A DNA stretch of 36,759 nucleotides from IMG/VR virus record IMGVR_UViG_3300009151_000181, positions 1 to 36,759 of that record. One strand, written 5' to 3'. The notes beneath the pieces are model-generated. The model saw nothing but the letters and a program-made list of their open reading frames with translations. It was not told the origin of the DNA and searched no databases. The first letter of the stretch is position 1; each line of letters starts with the position of its first letter. The position numbers and the translations under genes were made by a program. Shown in pieces: positions 7,583 through 14,764 of the stretch. The stretch comes from a virus.

Positions 7583-8819
7583 TGTAACTTGTATATCACC
7601 TTGGTATGAATTACGCATTGATGCTAATGGAGCATTAAGATGTTGTCATTCAATTAGACAAGCACAAGCTGAACAAACTAGTCTAAGTTTCTTGGATTGG
7701 TTCAACCACGTCAATAGTACCAGAACTAATATTATTAATGGTGATGAAAGTATTGGTTGTAGTGCCTGTTATTATAATGAAAAGAATAATTTAATCAGTC
7801 ATAGAATGCAACGCAACATGCAGGCTGCAATATATCACGGCGAATACTTTAATGAAAGTTTAGAACAAAGCCCTGCATATAAACGAATGAATAGCAATCA
7901 AAAGATATATCCAGCATTCATGCATATTACATTAAGTAATCTTTGTAATTTAAAATGTAGAATGTGTTTCCCTCAATATAGTTCTCAGTTAACAGATGCA
8001 TATAAGAAAATAAATTGGTTGAATAAAGACGAACCTACATTAGTTGATTGGACTACTAACGATAATAAATGGAATGAGTTTTTAGAATTAGTACAACATA
8101 ATAATCAATTAATGTCATTGCATTTCATGGGCGGGGAACCACTATACCATAAAAGATTTTACGAGTTTATCGACTACTGTATTGAGAATAACAAAACAGA
8201 TTTTCACTTGACATTTGTTACCAACGGTACAATATACAAAGAAGAACTATTTGACAAGTTAAAACATTTCAAATCTGTTCAAATAGAGATTAGCATAGAG
8301 AACCTAAACATTACAAATGATTATATCCGTATAGGTTCTGATTTTAGAACAGTACAAAAAAACATATTGAAGTTTATCGATAAACAAATGCATGTTGTAT
8401 TACGTACAGTTCCGCAAGCACTAAGTATTAGTAATTACGATACAATATTAGACTTTGCACTGGAACATAATCTAGGACTTGATAGTAATGTACTTGACAA
8501 TCCTCAACATTTAAAGTGTTTTGTCCTCCCAAAACAACTAAAAAATGAGATAGCAGATAAAATTAGGTCTAAATATATACATATATTATCATCAAATAAC
8601 AATTTAAATGAGATTGCGTTATTTAGGTCAGCATTGGGAATAAAGAAACATATTGAATCATTACTTGTTAGGTTGGAAGAAGTTGAACCGAGTGATATTG
8701 AACAATTAAGACAGAAATTTATAAAACACAATATAGAGTTGGATACTGTGAGCGAATTAAAATTTGCTAACATATACCCAGAACTATTGAATTTTTATGC
8801 AAAATATAGTACTATTTAA
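7557..8819 (+). CDS. Radical SAM protein, twitch/SPASM-like N-terminus
   Basis: 420 aa. The radical SAM cluster motif C-x3-C-x2-C is C130, C134 and C137 in SNLCNLKCRMC. A G-G-E motif (192-194, FMGGEPLYH) that binds the methionine carboxylate side follows. Residues 11-71 hold CISPWYELRIDANGALRCC plus the pair C68/C71, the pattern of a twitch-type accessory Fe-S region placed before the barrel. Related phage proteins are widespread, with no proven substrate; relatives in other systems modify peptides or proteins. Flanking overlapped small genes at 7316 and 8797 are candidate partners. The last 100 residues are helical and less conserved in appearance. Confidence 0.88.
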   Translation: MTKKFPNDNVTCISPWYELRIDANGALRCCHSIRQAQAEQTSLSFLDWFNHVNSTRTNIINGDESIGCSACYYNEKNNLISHRMQRNMQAAIYHGEYFNESLEQSPAYKRMNSNQKIYPAFMHITLSNLCNLKCRMCFPQYSSQLTDAYKKINWLNKDEPTLVDWTTNDNKWNEFLELVQHNNQLMSLHFMGGEPLYHKRFYEFIDYCIENNKTDFHLTFVTNGTIYKEELFDKLKHFKSVQIEISIENLNITNDYIRIGSDFRTVQKNILKFIDKQMHVVLRTVPQALSISNYDTILDFALEHNLGLDSNVLDNPQHLKCFVLPKQLKNEIADKIRSKYIHILSSNNNLNEIALFRSALGIKKHIESLLVRLEEVEPSDIEQLRQKFIKHNIELDTVSELKFANIYPELLNFYAKYSTI

Positions 8820-9093
8820 CGTAACGCATGATAAACCTATCACTATAAAACATAATGGTGTTATAGTTGATAGTAATGAGTTAGAATGTGTATATGGTAC
8901 AAACGAATTAACCATAGAGGGTATTGACTATGTAGTAAATGACTTGTCAATGTTTAATATGGGTAATGGTGAGATAGTTAAACACGCAACAAATGAAAAA
9001 GGCGTATGGACATTGAAATATGAATATCCCGTGTTCAGTTGGTTGCATAAGATATTACAACATGGATGGTTATTAAAGGAAGATAATGAATAA
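8797..9093 (+). CDS. Unrecognised 98-aa protein coupled to the radical SAM gene
   Basis: Starts 22 nt before the radical SAM stop, so it is translated from the same message. Beta-rich N-terminal half (IVLFNVTHDKPITIKHNG) and a hydrophobic aromatic C-terminus (YPVFSWLHKILQHGWLL). Close coupling makes it a candidate partner or substrate of the radical SAM protein, but no motif supports this directly. Confidence 0.6.
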   Translation: MQNIVLFNVTHDKPITIKHNGVIVDSNELECVYGTNELTIEGIDYVVNDLSMFNMGNGEIVKHATNEKGVWTLKYEYPVFSWLHKILQHGWLLKEDNE

Positions 9094-9550
9094 ATCGCTA
9101 ATTGCAAAACCTGTAGTTAAAAATCAATTTTGGATTGTAACTAATGGAGAAGAAAAAGTAGGTAATGTCCTTGCTGATGGCTCGGGCTTTGAACTCAAAT
9201 TAAATGGTAATAAAACTCATTATAAGAATACGAAGGCTATTGAGCGTATTACTAATATTCGTTTTGAGAATGTAACTAAACTCAAGACAGTCGAGAAAGA
9301 CTTACCCTTTAGTGAATATCCTACTACTCCTAAGGTATTCAATAGTATACTAGATGTAAGACGTAAACTACACTTGTTTACAAAAACAATAAAAAGTAAG
9401 TGTTATTATGCCGCAGGATGGTATGCAGTTACGCAAGGTAGTGAGAGTAAAGCAATTTTCTGCCCTAAATATATCTTTATCCAAAGATATGAGTACACGG
9501 GTCCATATAAAACTAAAGATGAGGCAGAAAATGTGCTAAATAGCATATGA
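9086..9550 (+). CDS. Conserved phage protein (154 aa)
   Basis: Preceded by AAAGGAAG in ribosome-binding range. It begins with a KPVVKNQFWIVTNGEEKVGN strand pattern, has a central EYPTTPKVFNSILDVRRKLHLFTK, and ends in YTGPYKTKDEAENVL. The pattern is familiar from T4-like cyanophage hypotheticals, without known function. Its stop overlaps the next start (ATGA at 9547). Confidence 0.75.
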   Translation: MNKSLIAKPVVKNQFWIVTNGEEKVGNVLADGSGFELKLNGNKTHYKNTKAIERITNIRFENVTKLKTVEKDLPFSEYPTTPKVFNSILDVRRKLHLFTKTIKSKCYYAAGWYAVTQGSESKAIFCPKYIFIQRYEYTGPYKTKDEAENVLNSI

Positions 9551-9756
9551 TTATAATAAATCGATTTATTGACAGAGTTTCAGCCAGTGAAGGGAAAACG
9601 GGAACAACCGTAATACTTCCCATGGAAGAAGCAAGAATGTTACGTGATGAAATCGCTAAACTACTGTCAGACAATTACGATTTATTAAACAAGAAAAAGG
9701 AATCCATTGACAATGCAGTTATACAAGTTGAAGTCAATGGTGGTAAATGGTCATGA
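9547..9756 (+). CDS. Small helical phage protein (69 aa)
   Basis: ATGA-coupled at both ends. Residues 25-55 form an amphipathic helix (EEARMLRDEIAKLLSDNYDL) likely to be a short coiled coil. No recognised function. Confidence 0.65.
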   Translation: MIIINRFIDRVSASEGKTGTTVILPMEEARMLRDEIAKLLSDNYDLLNKKKESIDNAVIQVEVNGGKWS

Positions 9757-10046
9757 GTAGAACACAACCTAAATTATTATTAGAGATTGTAGATAAAGTT
9801 ACATATAAATGCGACCAAATCGTAGAGGCCGCAGGCATATGGGCAGTATTTTATGATAATCAACCAATCAATCTAAAATCACAGCACTATCAGGATCCTG
9901 ACGCTACGCCTAAATATAAAAAGACTAGCTTCAGTAATCCTGGACATGCTAGAAATCTTTGTCGTAAACTCAACGCACAATTCAAAACAGATAAATTTAC
10001 AGTTGTCTTTATGAATCAAGGCACTTGCGTTTATCCAGATGAGTGA
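9753..10046 (+). CDS. Small conserved phage protein (97 aa)
   Basis: The ATG at 9753 overlaps the previous stop (ATGA), matching the junction style of this operon. An ATG at 9747 in the same frame would add two residues. Contains AAGIWAVFYDNQPINLKSQ and a C-terminal NPGHARNLCRKLNAQF pattern typical of small aquatic T4-like phage hypotheticals. Function unknown. Confidence 0.7.
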   Translation: MSRTQPKLLLEIVDKVTYKCDQIVEAAGIWAVFYDNQPINLKSQHYQDPDATPKYKKTSFSNPGHARNLCRKLNAQFKTDKFTVVFMNQGTCVYPDE

Positions 10047-10446
10047 CAGAAAATCACTAAAGCAAATAATAACTGAAGCAGTAGCAAACGAACTGCCCGA
10101 TGAGTTGCGTGAGGAACGTGATTCACCTGTAGATGGATTACTATTTAAATGGTGGCAGACAGGTAGACAGGATGGATTACGATTAACCGACTACGGTGAT
10201 CTAGCATTCAGAATGGCTGAGATTGAATTCTATCAATACGACCTTGCTTCACGATCGGCCGATACATATCATGCATGGGTAATAGAACTCAACAAAAAAA
10301 TCAAATGCCCCTATTACATGGGGGTAAATAAAGATGGAAAGAAAAGTAAACCATTCATTAGATTCTATGATAGCAAGATTGCCATGATGGTTAGTCTATA
10401 TGGAAACGTGAATGAATACTTAGATTCAATAAAGGTAAGAAAATGA
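10039..10446 (+). CDS. Conserved phage protein (135 aa)
   Basis: Starts 8 nt before the preceding stop. The N-terminus MSDRKSLKQIITEAVANEL contains I-T-E at 11-13, which could be read as a protease site, but it lies deeper than in the three clear examples. The middle has WWQTGRQDGLRLTDYGDLAF, followed by a C-terminal part with FIRFYDSKIAMMVSLYG. No catalytic motif is recognised. Its stop overlaps the next ATG (ATGA at 10443). Confidence 0.72.
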   Translation: MSDRKSLKQIITEAVANELPDELREERDSPVDGLLFKWWQTGRQDGLRLTDYGDLAFRMAEIEFYQYDLASRSADTYHAWVIELNKKIKCPYYMGVNKDGKKSKPFIRFYDSKIAMMVSLYGNVNEYLDSIKVRK

Positions 10447-10607
10447 CAGAGAAGAAAAGTTCTAATCCATTTATCAACATGGCTAATGAGGCTAAGAAGA
10501 ATAGTCCTAGATTGCCAGACGCAAAAGCCGCAAAACAAAAAGTCCCTAAACCAAACAAAGGTTTTGGTGGCTCATCAGTAATTCGTAGAACTGGTCGTGG
10601 TGGTTAA
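10443..10607 (+). CDS. Small basic phage protein with Gly/Arg tail (54 aa)
   Basis: Starts in an ATGA overlap with the previous stop. The sequence begins MTEKKSSNPFINMA, then Lys/Pro-rich, and ends in PNKGFGGSSVIRRTGRGG. The tail pattern is familiar from T4-like aquatic phages. A positively charged, probably disordered protein of this kind may bind nucleic acid, but this is unproven. Its stop codon shares a TTAA with the stop of the convergent gene on the minus strand. Confidence 0.72.
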   Translation: MTEKKSSNPFINMANEAKKNSPRLPDAKAAKQKVPKPNKGFGGSSVIRRTGRGG

Positions 10608-11098
10608 TAGCCCCAAAGACCTTCGTTACGCATACGTCGGATAGTATATAGGTATGTACTACATATAGCATAAGCTTTGACTTTTACCATAGTTAATAGA
10701 CTACGATCATTTATCTCCGGTAAAAACATAACACTATTTGTGTTGATAGGTACAGTACCCGGAGTAATCAATTTACCATTGCTAGCAGTAGCATACGGCG
10801 GGGGCGGCGTAGATGCATCAAAATGAAAATAGTTTGGATATAATTTAGAAGGTTGTGTCGCAATCCAAGTTTGCATATCAGTGTTTTTAGCATTGATCCA
10901 AAATCTATTACCTTGTATGTACTTTTCAGTTACTTCAATTATAGGTTGATTGTTGCCCACATATAATTTATTATCTATTCTCCAAACATCAATTAAACAG
11001 GAAAAACCCTTTTGTTGGGCTTTGCTTATTTGCGGCGGAGTGTTGGCATCCTCATAGTTTGAACCATCATAGATTCCTTGATAAGATATATAGAACAT
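10604..11098 (-). CDS. GDPD/PI-PLC-like protein lacking its catalytic residues
   Basis: 164 aa. The layout follows phage and bacterial GDPD-like proteins that begin ISHRGNxxG, then VEIDVW, LYLGHD, WIHCKN and a late GICS-Y. Here the matching segments are ISYQGIYDG (Y6, Q7 for His-Arg), CLIDVW (L35 for Glu; D37 kept), LYVGNN (N49, N50 for His-Asp) and WINAKN (N69 for His). The fold-forming flanks are kept while the metal and acid-base residues are gone, so hydrolysis is unlikely and a binding or structural role is inferred. The late-type box CATAAATA sits so that transcription should begin at the ATG. The family call is from memory of the pattern. Confidence 0.7.
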   Translation of the reverse strand: MFYISYQGIYDGSNYEDANTPPQISKAQQKGFSCLIDVWRIDNKLYVGNNQPIIEVTEKYIQGNRFWINAKNTDMQTWIATQPSKLYPNYFHFDASTPPPPYATASNGKLITPGTVPINTNSVMFLPEINDRSLLTMVKVKAYAICSTYLYTIRRMRNEGLWGY

Positions 11099-11102
11099 AC
11101 TA

Positions 11103-11110
11103 TATTTATG
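11103..11110 (-). promoter_or_regulatory. Late promoter CATAAATA, predicted leaderless start
   Basis: Minus-strand CATAAATA. With the T4 late spacing the start falls at 11097, 1 nt from the A of the ATG at 11098. No Shine-Dalgarno sequence is present. Confidence 0.6.
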
Positions 11111-11144
11111 TCAACGGAATTAATAGCTGCCGCGTTATATATAT

Positions 11145-11162
11145 GTAGACGCTAAAATCTAC
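11145..11162 (+). other. Leader hairpin before the secreted Ala/Pro protein
   Basis: GTAGA / TCTAC inverted repeat with an 8-nt loop, 26 nt before the ATG at 11189. A very similar GTAGA...TCTAC hairpin lies in the hsp20 leader at 27482-27505. It may protect the 5' end of an abundant message. Confidence 0.35.
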
Positions 11163-11188
11163 TTCATTAACCATAAAGGAAACTTAAA

Positions 11189-11452
11189 ATGAAATCAGTT
11201 GCAACACTTATCGCTACTTTGGTAGCAACAGCATCTTTCGCCGCAGAACCAGCTAAGGCTCCATCGGCACCGGCAGCTCCTGTAGCAGCCGCACCAGCCC
11301 CGGCAGCTCCTGCTAAAGCAGAAGCTCCCAAGACTGAAATGAAGTTGGCTAAGAAGAAAGAAGACAAGGCAGCTCCAAAAGCTGACGCACTTAAAGCAGA
11401 TACTAAAAGTCAAGCTAAGCCTGCCGAAAAAGCCGAAGCTACTAAGAAGTAA
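11189..11452 (+). CDS. Secreted Ala/Pro/Lys-rich small protein
   Basis: 87 aa. Residues 1-19 form a typical Sec signal (MKSVATLIATLVATASFA) with an A-x-A type cleavage site before AEP. The mature part is almost only Ala, Pro, Lys and Glu, so it is probably disordered, and it turns from Ala/Pro-rich to Lys-rich. Similar small periplasmic proteins are frequent in Burkholderiales and Methylophilales, so this may have been taken from the host. AAAGGAAA lies before the start. It could coat or crowd the periplasm or the peptidoglycan; no function is known. The gene ends 4 nt before the next open frame, which has no normal start codon. Confidence 0.8.
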   Translation: MKSVATLIATLVATASFAAEPAKAPSAPAAPVAAAPAPAAPAKAEAPKTEMKLAKKKEDKAAPKADALKADTKSQAKPAEKAEATKK

Positions 11453-11456
11453 TACA

Positions 11457-11681
11457 ATAAGACTTACATTAATCAGATTTCACGGAATCAATCCAATTGA
11501 TGTTCTGATTGATGATGAGGACATATTAGTAAATTCTAGACGCATTGTTGGGAAGGTTGATAACCCTCCCGATGATGTTGAAGAGGAACTAAGTGATTAT
11601 ATAGAGTCTAGACTCAACCTTGCTAGGAATTTAGCAATGATGAAGTACAGACATAAATATCAGGATGAAGCTGTATTTTAA
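11457..11681 (+). CDS. Conserved-looking 74-codon frame with no ATG/GTG/TTG start
   Basis: The frame from 11457 to the TAA at 11679-11681 reads IRLTLIRFHGINPIDVLIDD, EDILVNSRRIVGKVDNPPDD and EELSDYIESRLNLARNLAMM. This has the composition and regularity of a real protein, and I recall similar small phage proteins starting with M-I/L-R/K-L. The first possible codon after the preceding stop is ATA (11457); only ATT, ATC, CTG and two very late ATG codons follow. The frame is also open upstream inside the secreted-protein gene (+1 frame, back to about 11340). Options are an AUA start, a +1 frameshift near the end of 11189-11452, or a sequence error or mutation. Its end overlaps the next gene by 17 nt. 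Confidence 0.5.
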   Translation: MRLTLIRFHGINPIDVLIDDEDILVNSRRIVGKVDNPPDDVEEELSDYIESRLNLARNLAMMKYRHKYQDEAVF

Positions 11682-12420
11682 ATTTAATATTCTACCTGAA
11701 TTCATAATACATTCACGTGTGAATTCTGTAATAGAAGGTTATGGTTTGGATACGGTTTCTGACTGTCTAGACAAAACTCACTTTAAAAATTACCCATATA
11801 AAGTTGAACACAAATTCAATGACAGGGGATTTAGGGACGATGTTTGGCCTGTATCTAACTTAGATGAATGTATATGGTGTGTGGGAGATAGTTTCACAGT
11901 AGGCATAGGATCTCCTAGAGAACATACATGGACTTATCTATTACAAGAAAAAACAAAAATAAGAACAATTAATATTAGTATGGATGGTGCTAGCAACACA
12001 TGGATTGCTCGAAAAGCATCAAGCGTTATTGAGTCTATCGTACCAAAAAATTTAATTATCCAATGGTCTTATATACATCGTAGAGAACTTTTTGATACTC
12101 GATTGTCAGATGAAAACCGAAGACTGTGGTATGATGAAGATTTATTTGACGGTGAAGACAACATTAATTTAACCCTAGATAATATAGCCCAAGTTGATAC
12201 TCTTGCAAAAACTCGAGGAGTCAATGTTATTCATACATTTGTACCAGATTGTGTTCCTAAGTGGGATAGAGAATTATTTTATGACAAAGTGAGACAATTT
12301 AAGATAGGTATCGTTGATTATGATGTGTTAGATAAAGCAAGAGACGGGCATCATTACGATATAAAAACGGCAGACTTGTTGACCGATAACATTGTCAACT
12401 CGGGTCTATTAAATATATAA
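11665..12420 (+). CDS. SGNH/GDSL-type hydrolase
   Basis: 251 aa. Block I is CVGDSFTVGIG with S76 as nucleophile; block II-like N-I-S-M-D-G-A-S-N follows; block V is D227-G-H229-H230 near the C-terminus (KARDGHHYD). This Ser-His-Asp arrangement is the SGNH esterase/acyl-hydrolase fold. There is no signal peptide, so it acts in the cytoplasm or in the virion. Phage members may de-acetylate surface polysaccharides or modify glycans, but the substrate cannot be read from sequence. It starts inside the preceding frame and runs up to a late promoter. Confidence 0.8.
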   Translation: MKLYFKFNILPEFIIHSRVNSVIEGYGLDTVSDCLDKTHFKNYPYKVEHKFNDRGFRDDVWPVSNLDECIWCVGDSFTVGIGSPREHTWTYLLQEKTKIRTINISMDGASNTWIARKASSVIESIVPKNLIIQWSYIHRRELFDTRLSDENRRLWYDEDLFDGEDNINLTLDNIAQVDTLAKTRGVNVIHTFVPDCVPKWDRELFYDKVRQFKIGIVDYDVLDKARDGHHYDIKTADLLTDNIVNSGLLNI

Positions 12421-12441
12421 TTATATTGCAGGCTACAAGCA

Positions 12442-12449
12442 TATAAATA
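12442..12449 (+). promoter_or_regulatory. Late promoter TATAAATA
   Basis: Exact TATAAATA followed by GTAGTG. The predicted start near 12455 gives a leader of about 58 nt with a 5-bp hairpin (12463-12481) and a strong AGGAGAT ribosome-binding site, features of a highly expressed late gene. Confidence 0.75.
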
Positions 12450-12462
12450 GTAGTGAAGTTAC

Positions 12463-12481
12463 GAGTTCTTCATAAAAACTC
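12463..12481 (+). other. Leader hairpin
   Basis: GAGTT / AACTC with a 9-nt loop, about 8 nt from the predicted late transcript start. A possible 5' stabilising structure. Confidence 0.3.
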
Positions 12482-12512
12482 AACACTTAAACACACACAT
12501 AGGAGATATAAA

Positions 12513-12782
12513 ATGTTTAACACAGCAACTTACGCCTTTATTGACGGCGTTTCAGATTTTAAAAAGAAAATCGTAGAACAAACAGTTCAACACGATGGCA
12601 TTAAAACAGCATTAAACGGTTTTGTTGATGCACAATCAAAATATACTAAACAAGCCGCAGATGCAGGAATGCAATCTATGATGAGCTTGGGTATGATTTT
12701 CATGAGCAAAGAATATTATACTGGTTTAGCAGATCAATTCAAGACCCTAACACCATCATTCAACGCTACTAAGGCTAAGTAA
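12513..12782 (+). CDS. Phasin-like small helical protein, strongly expressed late gene
   Basis: 89 aa from the ATG at 12513, which has AGGAGAT 8 nt upstream. An in-frame ATG at 12453 lies before the predicted transcript start and is rejected. The protein is an amphipathic helix set (FVDAQSKYTKQAADAGMQSM) resembling phasins, the surface proteins of polyhydroxyalkanoate granules; the likeness is of composition and pattern only. It could instead be a small virion protein. The exact late promoter, hairpin leader and strong ribosome-binding site all point to high late expression. It leads into a chain of micro-genes. Confidence 0.75.
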   Translation: MFNTATYAFIDGVSDFKKKIVEQTVQHDGIKTALNGFVDAQSKYTKQAADAGMQSMMSLGMIFMSKEYYTGLADQFKTLTPSFNATKAK

Positions 12783-12783
12783 T

Positions 12784-12972
12784 ATGATTAGTCTTTTATT
12801 AACAGTAGGTGTAATAGCCGGAATAGGCGTTGTATGTCCTTTGGTTATAAAAACAGATACATATGGATCTAGATTAGAGGAATATATTATCAGTAAGAAT
12901 CCCAAGGATACTTCTGATGTAGAACGTCTAACCAGAGAATATGATTTATCAGCAAACAAGAGGTTCCTATGA
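12784..12972 (+). CDS. Small membrane protein (62 aa)
   Basis: Starts 1 nt after the preceding stop. Residues 2-23 are a single hydrophobic segment (ISLLLTVGVIAGIGVVCPLV), followed by a charged cytoplasmic or periplasmic tail. No recognised family. It ends in an ATGA overlap with the next micro-gene. Confidence 0.65.
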   Translation: MISLLLTVGVIAGIGVVCPLVIKTDTYGSRLEEYIISKNPKDTSDVERLTREYDLSANKRFL

Positions 12973-13052
12973 ACAAGATAAAACAATTTTTTACAAGTAT
13001 ACTTGAAGCCATCCAGTCTATCAAAGATTACAAAGCGGGTAGAATGAAATGA
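12969..13052 (+). CDS. Micro-protein (27 aa)
   Basis: MNKIKQFFTSILEAIQSIKD followed by YKAGRMK, a basic amphipathic helix. Tiny proteins with a similar FFxxILEAIQ pattern occur, from memory, in many phages. It is ATGA-coupled to both neighbours, which supports real translation. Confidence 0.55.
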   Translation: MNKIKQFFTSILEAIQSIKDYKAGRMK

Positions 13053-13147
13053 GATTCATTGATGACCTAATCATGCTACTCAAATGGGCTAAGGACGGTT
13101 GGGAAGTACATCCAATCATTACTGATGAATTCAAAGGTTGGATATGA
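13049..13147 (+). CDS. Micro-protein (32 aa)
   Basis: MRFIDDLIMLLKWAKDGWEV and a short tail. Amphipathic helix with Trp residues, perhaps membrane-associated. ATGA overlaps at both ends. No known family. Confidence 0.5.
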   Translation: MRFIDDLIMLLKWAKDGWEVHPIITDEFKGWI

Positions 13148-13245
13148 ATCAATGGCAACCAATGACTGACGAAGATTGGGAATGGGTTAATCATGGCACA
13201 TTACCAAAACCTGTTGACATTCCAGTCAAAACACAATACAATTAA
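13144..13245 (+). CDS. Micro-protein (33 aa)
   Basis: MNQWQPMTDEDWEWVNHGTL and a Pro-rich end. Last member of the ATGA-coupled micro-gene chain. No known family. Confidence 0.5.
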   Translation: MNQWQPMTDEDWEWVNHGTLPKPVDIPVKTQYN

Positions 13246-13273
13246 CACACATACACTTTTTTAAGGAAATAAA

Positions 13274-13543
13274 ATGACAGATTACATACCAAAACTGCCA
13301 GAAGTTAAATTCAATAAAAATGGCTACGAAATTCGTACCGATATTTTATCAATGGCTAAGGACCTAGTAGGGCAAGAATATCATGCTAAGTATATGGGCT
13401 GGGAAGTCAGTGCTGAACGTGATGAGAAGACCGGACAAATTGTTAACAAAGTAAACATGCCAGAATTTCCAGGACTAGATAAGATCCTTGAAACCGCTGA
13501 AAAGATGTATGGCTTTGTAAATCAAGGTACAAGTAAGAAGTAA
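13274..13543 (+). CDS. Conserved small phage protein (89 aa)
   Basis: Preceded by TTAAGGAAAT. The pattern VKFNKNGYEIRTDILSMAKD, then GWEVSAERDEKTGQIV and PEFPGLDKILETAEKMYGFV, is one I recognise as widespread in T4-like cyanophages and pelagiphages, where it is a conserved hypothetical in the late region. It is followed by a terminator hairpin. Function unknown. Confidence 0.82.
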   Translation: MTDYIPKLPEVKFNKNGYEIRTDILSMAKDLVGQEYHAKYMGWEVSAERDEKTGQIVNKVNMPEFPGLDKILETAEKMYGFVNQGTSKK

Positions 13544-13554
13544 TTCTTTATGTG

Positions 13555-13579
13555 AGGGCTCTTTTTAGAGCCTTCCTTT
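13555..13579 (+). terminator. Intrinsic terminator-like hairpin
   Basis: GGCTCT / AGAGCC stem with a TTTT loop, extended by an A-T and a G-T pair, then a pyrimidine run (CCTTT). It ends the late unit that starts at 12442 and lies just before the next late promoter. Confidence 0.6.
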
Positions 13580-13584
13580 ACGGA

Positions 13585-13592
13585 TATAAATA
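13585..13592 (+). promoter_or_regulatory. Late promoter TATAAATA, predicted leaderless start
   Basis: Exact TATAAATA. T4 late spacing puts the start at 13598, exactly the A of the downstream ATG. No ribosome-binding site is present. Confidence 0.72.
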
Positions 13593-13597
13593 TCTAC

Positions 13598-14704
13598 ATG
13601 AATGTATTAATATTAACTCCCGATCGTGTAGGTAGCACTCTACTACAACGCCTGATAACTGTTTACATGAATGCACATGAATATGACAAACCAGTTATTA
13701 ATTTGCATGAACTCACTAATGGTATAGATTTATATTACAGTGATGTATATAACAGAGAAGTATTAGGTAAGCCTAGAAATGGCAAAGAATGGGGATACTA
13801 CCAATCATTGGAAGAAGTAGTAAACAACTTATCAAAAGCTGACCACTATAAAACAGCTAGACTTGCATTATACCATTTAAATAACAGAAATGATAGTACC
13901 GAAGATAAAACTCAATTTTATAATTATATTAATGATAATTTTTATATAATATCCGCACGTAGGAATAATCTATTTGAACACGCTATCAGCTGGGGCATTG
14001 TTACTGCTAGTAAAAAATTAAATGTGTATACTCATGCTGAAAAAATAGATACCTTCTATAACATATACAAAAATGGCATAACTATTAATGAGACAACATT
14101 GAAAAATTATTTGTATAGTTACAAAGAATATCTTAAATGGTCTGATACTCATTTTAGAGTAGCAAGTTATTTTGACTATGAAAAAGACTTAAAAGATATT
14201 GAAAAATATATATTGAATTTAGATATATTCCCTAATAAAGAAAAGAAAACATGGAATGATATATTCAATATTGAGTGGAAAGACTGGAATAAATGCCATA
14301 AACTAATTAGTGATGTTGGTTCAATGGATCCCAAGTTATTAGAGTATGCCGGTCCTAAAACTCCTAGCACAGAGTTAGTATTAGATAAACTTAAAAACAA
14401 TTTAAGTTTATTAGATCAAGATTATTTATTAGAACATAGTAAAAAATATATTGCCGCACACAAAGGTATAGGTCAATTAGTACGCAATGGTACATTAGTT
14501 ACCGGCATACCAATTAAATTACAAACTATGGCTGAAAAGAAAAAAGTAATCAAGAACTTTGATGAATGTATTGAAGTATATAATAAATGGGTTGATGAAA
14601 ATAATTTGGGTATTAAATATACCAATGACGAGTTAAAGCAAATTGCCAACGAAGAAGTAAAAAATTGGTACAACGAAGTGCCAAAAAACTTATTACTAGA
14701 ATAA
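13598..14704 (+). CDS. Sulfotransferase-like P-loop protein
   Basis: 368 aa. The N-terminus LILTPDRVGSTLLQRLI matches the 5'-phosphosulfate loop of the sulfotransferase superfamily (usually PRSGSTLL). The later stretch YIISARRNNLFEHAISWGI matches the 3'-phosphate motif (R-x-N, then S-W). These enzymes move sulfate from PAPS to sugars or proteins; related predicted proteins occur in aquatic T4-like phages. Acceptor unknown. The C-terminal 130 residues are helical and charged with no match I can name. Its mRNA is predicted to be leaderless from an exact late promoter. Confidence 0.75.
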   Translation: MNVLILTPDRVGSTLLQRLITVYMNAHEYDKPVINLHELTNGIDLYYSDVYNREVLGKPRNGKEWGYYQSLEEVVNNLSKADHYKTARLALYHLNNRNDSTEDKTQFYNYINDNFYIISARRNNLFEHAISWGIVTASKKLNVYTHAEKIDTFYNIYKNGITINETTLKNYLYSYKEYLKWSDTHFRVASYFDYEKDLKDIEKYILNLDIFPNKEKKTWNDIFNIEWKDWNKCHKLISDVGSMDPKLLEYAGPKTPSTELVLDKLKNNLSLLDQDYLLEHSKKYIAAHKGIGQLVRNGTLVTGIPIKLQTMAEKKKVIKNFDECIEVYNKWVDENNLGIKYTNDELKQIANEEVKNWYNEVPKNLLLE

Positions 14705-14764
14705 TTTATTGACTACCTATTCCTAGCATAATTACTAATATACAACTTTATTAAAGGAAACCAA

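Noticed and set aside
11167-11367. Ala-rich minus-strand frame opposite the secreted protein
   Set aside because: Ala/Gly-rich translation arises from the GCx/CCx codons of the gene on the other strand.
14709-14741. TTGACT with TAATAT as a promoter for the 65-aa gene
   Set aside because: Spacing is 21 bp, and the closer CATAAT is at only about 12 bp; neither is workable.
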